Assembly: GCA_002345845.1 (NCBI GenBank)
Contig: DDWF01000138.1
Coordinates: 1-17,715, forward strand
Length of the DNA: 17,715 nt
Direction of reading: 5' to 3'
Source of the DNA: Betaproteobacteria bacterium UBA2293
Lineage (GTDB): Bacteria; Pseudomonadota; Gammaproteobacteria; Burkholderiales; Rhodocyclaceae
Numbering within the stretch: position 1 is the first letter of the stretch; each line of letters starts with the position of its first letter. Positions 12,542-17,715 of the stretch are shown here, piece by piece. The notes beneath the pieces were generated by a model. The model worked only from the letters and a program-made list of their open reading frames with translations. It searched no databases and was not told the origin of the DNA. Made by a program: the position numbers and the translations under genes.

Positions 12542-13546
12542 GTGAGCGATATCGAACCTTACCGTGAGCGTCTGGCCCTGGCACTGGAAGCTGCCGGCAT
12601 GGACCTTTGGGAAAACGATCTCGGCACTGGTGAGGTCACGCATCGGGTTTCCCGCGTGTTCAGCGATCTTGGTTACGACAGCCAGGAATCCTTGGCCCAT
12701 ATGGACGATCTGTTCGCGCTCGTGCATCCGGATGATCTGGCACGGGTGCAGGCCTCCATAGCCGAGCATCTTGCCGGCAGGACGAAACAATACCGTTGCG
12801 AGTTCCGCTTGCGCTCTCAGGATGGCGGCTGGGTCTGGTATGCCAATTACGGCAAGATCATGGCGGTTGGGGATCCGTTCGGACGGCGCTTCATCGGCGT
12901 CACTTTCAATATCGACGACCGCAAGCGCCGGGAAGAGGAACTGGCCTTCGCCAATCACAAGCTGGCCGAGCAAAACCGCGAGCTTGATTGCATGAACGCA
13001 ACGCTGCAGGCCTTGGCGACCACTGATCACCTGACCAGTCTGGCCAACCGCCGACGCTTGTTCGAAATGGGAGAAAAGGAGAGCAGTCGCGCCTTGCGAC
13101 ACGGGCAGCCGTTGTCGTTGCTGATCCTCGATATCGATCATTTCAAACGCATCAATGACACATGGGGGCATCCGGTAGGAGACCGCGTGATCTGCGCCGT
13201 TGCCGGTGTCTGCCGGGGACGTTTCCGTTCCGACATTGATGTCGTCGCCAGAATCGGCGGTGAGGAATTCGCCGTCCTGCTACCGGCAACGACTTACGCC
13301 GATGCCTGGCGGCTCGCTCAATGGCTGTGCGGTGCGATTGCCGAGCAAGCGATTGACCTTGGTAACGGTGATTTCGTTTCCTGTAGTGTCAGCATCGGGG
13401 TCGCGACCTTGACGCCGGAATTGACGGTCGTTTCCGAGAAGGAGCCTCATTTCTATCAATTGCTGGTCGAAGCTGACCGTGCCTTGTACCGGGCCAAGAC
13501 GGAGGGGCGCAACGGGATCCGGGGGGCGCAAGGCGATCCGCCATGA
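12542..13546 (+). CDS. PAS-GGDEF diguanylate cyclase
   Basis: A 334-residue cytoplasmic protein without membrane segments. A PAS domain of the PAS_3 type spans about 5-125 (YDSQESLAHMDDLFALVHPDD; FRLRSQDGGWVWYANYG), followed by a coiled-coil linker (about 126-155) and a GGDEF domain (about 156-330). The signature is GGEEF at 239-243, with the metal-binding region LDIDHFKRINDTWGH at 196-210, so it should make cyclic di-GMP from GTP. The usual inhibitory site RxxD, five residues before the signature, reads SDID (230-233), so product inhibition at that site is probably absent. The GTG start at 12542 lies 11 bp after the DUF917 stop, and the only ribosome-site-like sequence is a weak GGA. The pair is probably co-transcribed. 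The PAS ligand is unknown. Like the preceding gene it is lower in G+C than the flanks. Confidence 0.93.
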   Translation: MSDIEPYRERLALALEAAGMDLWENDLGTGEVTHRVSRVFSDLGYDSQESLAHMDDLFALVHPDDLARVQASIAEHLAGRTKQYRCEFRLRSQDGGWVWYANYGKIMAVGDPFGRRFIGVTFNIDDRKRREEELAFANHKLAEQNRELDCMNATLQALATTDHLTSLANRRRLFEMGEKESSRALRHGQPLSLLILDIDHFKRINDTWGHPVGDRVICAVAGVCRGRFRSDIDVVARIGGEEFAVLLPATTYADAWRLAQWLCGAIAEQAIDLGNGDFVSCSVSIGVATLTPELTVVSEKEPHFYQLLVEADRALYRAKTEGRNGIRGAQGDPP

Positions 13547-13728
13547 CGGCTGACCTGCGCTTGTCAGCGACGCCCGCCTTGCGTTTCTTTTCCGGCAACC
13601 TGCTGCACATCACTCCAGTGCGGCACGGAAATGGATCGCCAGCGTTGCTTCATGTCGGATGGGATGAAGACGGAATTCTGGCTGTGTGACGGGACGGTGA
13701 TGGAATACCTGCGCTCAACCGCGCCGGT

Positions 13729-13748
13729 CCTGGCATGAGGCTGCCAGG
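13729..13748. terminator. Hairpin just after the lplT stop (possible terminator)
   Basis: CCTGGCA, loop TGAGGC, TGCCAGG: perfect 7-bp arms starting 5 bases beyond the lplT stop codon on the minus strand, and about 180 bases after the diguanylate cyclase stop on the plus strand. No U-run follows, so it could be a weak or factor-assisted terminator, or an RNA-stabilising stem. The rest of 13547-13753 shows nothing I can name apart from a doubtful 35-codon frame. Confidence 0.4.
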
Positions 13749-13753
13749 GAGCG

Positions 13754-13803
13754 CTAGTGCGGCGAGTCGTCCAGATGCTGGACGTCGTTCTGGTCCCGCT
13801 GGT
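13754..13803. repeat. Direct repeat copy B (lplT 3' end)
   Basis: The partner of the orphan tail at 10973-11021, in the same orientation: 40 of the first 47 bases are identical by eye. This copy is the in-frame end of the intact lplT gene. The two copies bound the 2.8-kb segment with the DUF917 and GGDEF genes. Confidence 0.75.
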
Positions 13804-15016
13804 TGGCCAGATGGCGTTCGCGGATCAGGTACATGAGGCCGCTGACGAAAAGACCAAACAGACTCAGTACCCAGTAAATTGACAGATCCATCCGGATCAT
13901 CAGGTAGTAGAGCCCGGTCATCACCAGGATCGAAAGATTCTCGTTGAAGTTCTGCACGGCGATCGAGTGGCCGGCGCCCATCAGGATGTGACCACGGTGC
14001 TGGAGCAGGGCATTCATCGGGACGACAAAGAAGCCGGACATGGCGCCGATCAGGATGAGCAGGGGAATGGCCAGCCACATATCGTGCACAAAGTTCATGA
14101 ACAGCACGATGACGCCCATGGCGATGCCGAGCGGAATGACACGTACCGACTTGCGCAGGGTGATGAAGCGGGCGGCGGCGATGGCGCCGGCAGCGACGCC
14201 GAAGGCGACGACACCCTGGAGCATCGACGACTGCGAGAGGTTGAGACCGAGGGCAACTTCCGACCACTTGATGACGATGAACTGCAGGGTGGCGCCGGCA
14301 CCCCAGAACAGCGTGGTCACGGCCAGCGAGATCTGACCGAGCCGGTCGCGCCAAAGCAGTTTCAGGCAGTGATTGAACTCGTGGATCAGGTAGATCGGGT
14401 TCTTCTTCAGCGGCTTGTGGTCTACGCCGGTGTCGGGCACGTACAGGTTGAACAGTGCCGCAAGCAGATAAAGCAGGCCGATGATGGCAACTGCCATAGT
14501 GCCCGTGGAATCGATGCCGGTGTCGAACAGCGGCAGGTCGAAGGCCAGCAGGTACTGGGAGACGGCGGGCTGGATCAGGGTACCGCCGATAACCACACCG
14601 AGAATGATGGCGCCGACGGTGAGGCCCTCGATCCAGCCGTTGGCGACGACCAGCAGGCGGTGCGGCAGGTATTCGGTGAGGATGCCGTACTTGGCCGGCG
14701 AGTAGGCGGCGGCGCCAAGGCCGACGACGGCATAGGCAAGCAGCGGGTGGGCGCCGAAGAACATCATCGCGCAGCCGGCGATCTTGATCGTGTTGCTGAT
14801 CAGCATCACCCGTCCCTTGGCCATCGAGTCGGCGAAAGCGCCGACGAAGGCGGCCAGGGCCACATAAGAGACGGTGAAAAACGTCTTTAGCAGTGGCTCG
14901 TACTCGGTCGGCGCCTGCATTTCACGCAAGGCGGCAATGGCGACAATGAGCAGGGCGTTGTCGGCGAGCGCAGAAAAAAACTGCGCGGCCATGATGATGT
15001 AGAAGCCGAACGGCAC
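13754..15016 (-). CDS. lplT: Lysophospholipid transporter LplT (MFS)
   Basis: A 420-residue major facilitator protein with about 12 membrane segments. It aligns with E. coli LplT in its diagnostic blocks: MAAQFFSALADNALL (9-23), FVGAFADSMAKGRVM, GAAAYSPAKYGILTE, the LFWGAGATLQF segment, and GFFVVPMNALLQHRGH followed by GAGHSIAVQNFNEN. LplT moves lysophospholipids across the inner membrane for re-acylation; the acyltransferase (aas) is not in this window. The start is a GTG at 15016 with no visible ribosome site, giving MPFGFYIIMAAQFFS; an ATG eight codons later is the alternative. The C-terminal NQRDQNDVQHLDDSPH tail is the part duplicated beside udg. It is divergent from the LysR-type gene, with a dyad over its likely promoter. 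Confidence 0.93.
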   Translation of the reverse strand: MPFGFYIIMAAQFFSALADNALLIVAIAALREMQAPTEYEPLLKTFFTVSYVALAAFVGAFADSMAKGRVMLISNTIKIAGCAMMFFGAHPLLAYAVVGLGAAAYSPAKYGILTEYLPHRLLVVANGWIEGLTVGAIILGVVIGGTLIQPAVSQYLLAFDLPLFDTGIDSTGTMAVAIIGLLYLLAALFNLYVPDTGVDHKPLKKNPIYLIHEFNHCLKLLWRDRLGQISLAVTTLFWGAGATLQFIVIKWSEVALGLNLSQSSMLQGVVAFGVAAGAIAAARFITLRKSVRVIPLGIAMGVIVLFMNFVHDMWLAIPLLILIGAMSGFFVVPMNALLQHRGHILMGAGHSIAVQNFNENLSILVMTGLYYLMIRMDLSIYWVLSLFGLFVSGLMYLIRERHLANQRDQNDVQHLDDSPH

Positions 15017-15032
15017 GGGGAATTTTTGTCTC

Positions 15033-15059
15033 GGTATAACTTTGGTCGAGGGTTATACC
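15033..15059. promoter_or_regulatory. 27-bp dyad over the likely lplT promoter (LysR-type operator candidate)
   Basis: GGTATAAC, 11-base spacer, GTTATACC: perfect 8-bp arms. The inner spacing fits the T-N11-A style of LysR-type regulator sites. On the minus strand the distal arm contains TATAAC, a good -10, with TTGCAG 16 bases upstream as a weak -35, and a start about 29 bases before the lplT GTG. A protein bound here would sit on the lplT core promoter and next to the divergent regulator gene. Confidence 0.5.
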
Positions 15060-15132
15060 ACGCTTTGTGCGGGCTGCAAGGCTTGGCGAAATGCCGGAAA
15101 TATGTCGAGGAGGTGTCGGAATACGCTGGCAT

Positions 15133-15146
15133 GACTGAGGTCAGTC
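15133..15146. repeat. Short inverted repeat upstream of the LysR-type gene
   Basis: GACTGA-GG-TCAGTC has perfect 6-bp arms with a 2-base centre, 77 bases before the regulator ATG. It may be a second operator half. I found no well-formed plus-strand promoter nearby. Confidence 0.35.
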
Positions 15147-15222
15147 GGGAATTCTGCCGACGGACCGGCGCGCGTTGACGGAATGTGATTGAATACTGCC
15201 CGCAACCACGAGGAGAACGATC

Positions 15223-16125
15223 ATGGCTGACCGGCGCCTGCAGATATTTCATGCCGTAGCCAAGCACCTGAGCTTTACCCGCGCCGCCGATGCCCTGTTC
15301 ATGACCCAGCCGGCCGTCACCTTCCAGATCAAGCAGCTGGAGGAGCAGTACGGCACGCGCCTGTTCGAACGTCGGCATGGCGGTATTTCGCTGACGCCGG
15401 CTGGCGAGCTGGTGCTCTCCTATGCCGAACGCATCCTCGCACTGAGCGACGAAATGGATACGCGCCTCGGCGAGATGACCGGTGAAATGCGTGGTCCGTT
15501 GCTCGTTGGTGCCAGCACGACGATCGCCGAGTTCATGCTGCCGCGCGTGCTCGGCGAGTTCAATGCCCTCTACCCGCAGGTCCGGGCGCGGCTGACCGTC
15601 GCCAATTCGGAGAGCATCGAGGGGCGGGTTGCCGAGCACACCCTCGACGTCGGCTTGATCGAGGCGCCGGCCAAGCTTTCCGGCCTGCGCAGCGTGAGTT
15701 GCTGTGCCGATGTCCTGGTGGTCATCTGCGCGCCCGACTACCCGCTGGCGAAGATGGAGGCGGTGACGCCGGCGGTACTCGCCGATTATGAATTCATCTC
15801 GCGTGAGCCGGGTTCCGGGACGCGCGAGATTACCGATGCCTATTTTCGTGCCCACAAGATTGATCCGCAGCAATTGAAGACACAGATGGAACTGGGCAGT
15901 CCGGAGGCGCTGAAAGGTGTGGTGGCGACCGGACTCGGCTTCGCCATCGTCTCGCGGGCCGTTGTCGACAAGGAGCTCCGCCTCGGTCAGCTGGTCGCCA
16001 TTGCCCTGCAGCCGCCGCTGCAGCGCAGCCTCTACCTGATCCAGCCGGAGGACCGTTTCCAGTCGCGCCTGGCAGCGACCTTCATTGATTTCGCCCGCAG
16101 CAAGTTGAAGGAAATGGCCGCATGA
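15223..16125 (+). CDS. LysR-family transcriptional regulator
   Basis: A 300-residue regulator of standard length. The N-terminal winged helix-turn-helix covers about 1-60 (FHAVAKHLSFTRAADALFMTQPAVTFQIKQLEEQYGTRLFER), then a linker helix, then a periplasmic-binding-like effector domain (about 88-295) with VGLIEAP, SREPGSGTREITDAYF and ELGSPEALKGVVATGLGFAIVSR. The effector domain resembles the YeiE/CysB-like branch, but I cannot name the ligand. The ribosome site AGGAGA is 6 bases before the ATG. It is divergent from lplT with a dyad between them, so it may control lplT and itself. It overlaps alr by ATGA, so the regulator and alanine racemase share a transcript. Confidence 0.92.
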   Translation: MADRRLQIFHAVAKHLSFTRAADALFMTQPAVTFQIKQLEEQYGTRLFERRHGGISLTPAGELVLSYAERILALSDEMDTRLGEMTGEMRGPLLVGASTTIAEFMLPRVLGEFNALYPQVRARLTVANSESIEGRVAEHTLDVGLIEAPAKLSGLRSVSCCADVLVVICAPDYPLAKMEAVTPAVLADYEFISREPGSGTREITDAYFRAHKIDPQQLKTQMELGSPEALKGVVATGLGFAIVSRAVVDKELRLGQLVAIALQPPLQRSLYLIQPEDRFQSRLAATFIDFARSKLKEMAA

Positions 16126-17216
16126 CGACCTCCCGACCGATCCGTGTCCATATTGCACCGGCCGCCATTCGCGCCAACTACCGACTGGCCAAAAGCCTGG
16201 CGTCGGGCGCCCGAGCCTGGGCGGTGATCAAGGCCGATGCCTACGGCCATGGCCAGTGGCGCGCCGTCGAAGCGCTGCGCGAGGTGGCCGATGGCTTCGC
16301 CGTGCTCGAGTGCGAAAATGCGGTTGCCCTGCGCCGTGCCGGTATCAGCCAGCCGATCCTGTTGCTCGAAGGTGTTTTCGCGGCCGGTGATGTGCCGGCC
16401 GTGATCGAGCATCGTCTGACGACGGTGGTTCATTGTCTGGAGCAGCTCGAATGGCTGCTGCGCGCCGCCGGTGACGGCCGGCCGCTCAGCCTGTGCCTGA
16501 AACTCAACACCGGCATGAACCGGCTCGGCTTCACGGTGGCTACCCTGGCCCGGGCGCAGGGCATCCTGCGCCAGTTGCCGCAGGTCGAACTGACCCTGAT
16601 GACCCACTTCGCCGAGGCCGATGGCGAACGCGGTATCGACTGGCAGCTGGCACGTTTTCACGAACTGGCCGGCGACTGGCGGGGCGCCGTCTGCCTGGCC
16701 AATTCGGCGGCCATCCTGCGCTATCCGCAAACGCATGGCGACTGGGTGCGGCCGGGCATCATGCTTTATGGTGCCAGCCCCTTCGCCGAGCAGAGCGCTG
16801 CCGAACTCGGTCTGCGACCGGCGATGACGCTGACCAGCCGGCTTATCGGCGTTCAGGAGATCGCTGCTGGCGAGCGCGTCGGCTACGGCGGCACCTTCAC
16901 CGCGCCGCGCCCGATGCGCATCGGCATCGTCGCCTGTGGCTATGCCGACGGCTATCCGCGTCAGGCGCCGAGCGGCACGCCACTGGCCGTTGCCGGACAG
17001 CGTACGGGAACCGTCGGCCGGGTGTCGATGGACATGCTGACCTGCGACATCACCGACATTCCTGGCGCCGCCATCGGCTCGCCGGTGACGCTGTGGGGCG
17101 AAGGCGAGGGCGGCACGGTTGCCGCCGACGAAGTCGCTGCAGCCGCCGGCACCATCGCCTACGAACTGTTCTGCGCCGTCGCCCCGCGCGTGCCGGTCGA
17201 GATCGGGGAGCGTTGA
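16122..17216 (+). CDS. alr: Alanine racemase
   Basis: A 364-residue fold-type III PLP enzyme that interconverts L- and D-alanine for peptidoglycan. The PLP lysine is Lys37 in AVIKADAYGHG (34-44). The opposing catalytic tyrosine is Tyr255 in RVGYGGTF (252-259), followed by GIVACGYADGYPR. LKLNTGMNRLGF, MTHFAEAD, NSAAILR, VRPGIMLYGASP and GRVSMDMLTCDIT are all present, so the enzyme looks complete. The ATG at 16122 overlaps the LysR-type stop (ATGA), and its stop is immediately followed by the radA GTG. D-alanine is needed in the cytoplasm, so this is the biosynthetic type without a signal peptide. Confidence 0.97.
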   Translation: MTTSRPIRVHIAPAAIRANYRLAKSLASGARAWAVIKADAYGHGQWRAVEALREVADGFAVLECENAVALRRAGISQPILLLEGVFAAGDVPAVIEHRLTTVVHCLEQLEWLLRAAGDGRPLSLCLKLNTGMNRLGFTVATLARAQGILRQLPQVELTLMTHFAEADGERGIDWQLARFHELAGDWRGAVCLANSAAILRYPQTHGDWVRPGIMLYGASPFAEQSAAELGLRPAMTLTSRLIGVQEIAAGERVGYGGTFTAPRPMRIGIVACGYADGYPRQAPSGTPLAVAGQRTGTVGRVSMDMLTCDITDIPGAAIGSPVTLWGEGEGGTVAADEVAAAAGTIAYELFCAVAPRVPVEIGER

Positions 17217-17715
17217 GTGGCCAAGGCTAAATCGATCTATAGCTGCAGCGAGTGCGGGGCAACGAGTCCCAAATGGCAGGGCCAGTGTCCGGGTTGCGGG
17301 CAATGGAACACGCTGCTCGAAAGCGTTGCCGAAAAGGCTACCGGCCATCGTTTCGAATCGCTGGCACCAGCCACCCGTCTGCAGAACCTGGCCGACATCG
17401 AGGCCCGGGAAGTCGAGCGCCTGGCCACCGGCATCGGCGAGTTCGACCGCGCCCTTGGTGGTGGTCTGGTCGCCGGTGGCGTCGTGTTGATCGGCGGCGA
17501 TCCGGGCATCGGCAAGAGCACCCTGCTGCTGCAGGCGCTTGCCCATATGTCGGTGGCGCACAAGGTGCTCTACATCAGCGGCGAGGAATCCGGCGAGCAG
17601 GTCGCCTTGCGCGCCCGCCGCCTGGGGCTGGACACCCGCCGCCTGCAACTGCTGGCCGAGATCAATCTCGAGCGCATCCTGGCCACCTTGCAGGCGGAGC
17701 GGCCGGAAGTGGCGT
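17217..17715 (+). CDS. radA: DNA repair protein RadA, 3' end outside window
   Basis: 166 residues are visible; the gene runs off the window. It starts with a GTG directly after the alr stop, with GGGGAG upstream inside alr as ribosome site. The N-terminal zinc finger has Cys10, Cys13, Cys24 and Cys27 (YSCSECGATSPKWQGQCPGC), and the RecA-like ATPase Walker A is GGDPGIGKSTLLLQ, followed by LYISGEESGEQVALRARRLG. RadA processes branched recombination intermediates together with RecA. The C-terminal KNRFG motif and Lon-like domain are expected beyond the edge and cannot be checked. Confidence 0.96.
   Translation, partial: MAKAKSIYSCSECGATSPKWQGQCPGCGQWNTLLESVAEKATGHRFESLAPATRLQNLADIEAREVERLATGIGEFDRALGGGLVAGGVVLIGGDPGIGKSTLLLQALAHMSVAHKVLYISGEESGEQVALRARRLGLDTRRLQLLAEINLERILATLQAERPEVA

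Noticed and set aside
13631..13738. A 35-codon plus-strand frame (MDRQRCFMSDGMK...) between the cyclase and lplT.
   Set aside because: The composition is plausible, but it has no good ribosome site, no family and no second line of support. It could be a remnant. I would not annotate it without expression data.
13729..13748. Reading the hairpin after lplT as a classical intrinsic terminator.
   Set aside because: The stem is perfect but no T-run follows on either strand, so I kept it only as a possible terminator.
10966..13753. An insertion sequence or integron carrying the DUF917-GGDEF pair.
   Set aside because: There is no transposase, integrase, terminal inverted repeat or short target duplication. 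The boundary repeats are lplT coding sequence instead.
15175..15197. TTGACG followed by AATACT as a promoter for the LysR-type gene.
   Set aside because: The hexamers are only 11-13 bases apart, too close for sigma-70, so no promoter was called.
14887..16158. A 423-codon minus-strand frame opposite the LysR-type gene.
   Set aside because: It is antisense to a well-supported regulator with a good ribosome site. Its C-terminal part is the shifted frame of lplT and the rest resembles no protein.
16032..17648. A 538-codon open frame on the minus strand opposite alr and radA.
   Set aside because: It runs antisense to two clear, complete-motif genes. Its product is low-complexity and Gln/Gly/Arg-rich, and it has no family motif. 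Long antisense frames are common in GC-rich DNA.

Overview
This window is high-GC DNA (most 60-base samples I counted by hand are near 68% G+C) from what looks like a betaproteobacterium, most likely in or near the Rhodocyclales. That assignment is an inference from the gene content and order: tsaB-rimI-udg next to lplT, a LysR-type gene, alr and radA; an EnvZ/OmpR pair; and ispD-ispF as neighbours. Most of the window is ordinary chromosomal housekeeping DNA, tightly packed, with many ATGA or GTGA stop/start overlaps. I see no tRNA, rRNA, CRISPR array, transposase or integrase.

Layout. (1) Positions 1-4806, minus strand: a probable operon read right to left. It encodes an MgtC/DUF4010 membrane protein, then the three-part AmmeMemoRadiSam set (amrB = Memo, amrA = AMMECR1, amrS = radical SAM), then a dienelactone-hydrolase-like protein that seems to lack its nucleophile, then a membrane-anchored protein cut by the window edge. 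The biochemical role of the AmmeMemoRadiSam set is still poorly defined, so this is the most biologically open part of the window. (2) 4848-6575, plus strand: ispD, ispF and thpR, overlapping. IspD and IspF carry out two steps of the MEP isoprenoid pathway. (3) 6582-8611, minus strand: envZ-ompR, with a divergent 152-bp spacer that holds an OmpR-box-like sequence and leads into a small secreted Arg-rich repeat protein (8764-9045). (4) 9084-10965, plus strand: tsaB, rimI and a family-4 uracil-DNA glycosylase, translationally coupled.

(5) 10973-13803 looks like an inserted or exchanged segment. It holds a DUF917 (S-methyl-thiohydantoin desulfurase-like) gene and a PAS-GGDEF diguanylate cyclase, 11 bp apart, at visibly lower G+C. 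It is bounded by two direct copies of a roughly 47-bp sequence. One copy is the genuine 3' end of lplT. The other is an orphan copy of the same tail lying directly against udg, in the same orientation. Most of the differences between the copies at third codon positions are silent, so both were once coding. This suggests that lplT used to end beside udg and that the segment came in at the lplT 3' end. (6) 13754-17715: lplT (minus strand), then divergently a LysR-type regulator, alr and the start of radA. A 27-bp dyad lies in the lplT/lysR spacer.

A cross-cutting observation is that three genes (the edge gene at 464, ispD and tsaB) have a TATAAT/TAAAAT box only 6-9 bases before ATG and no ribosome binding site, which suggests leaderless or near-leaderless mRNAs.
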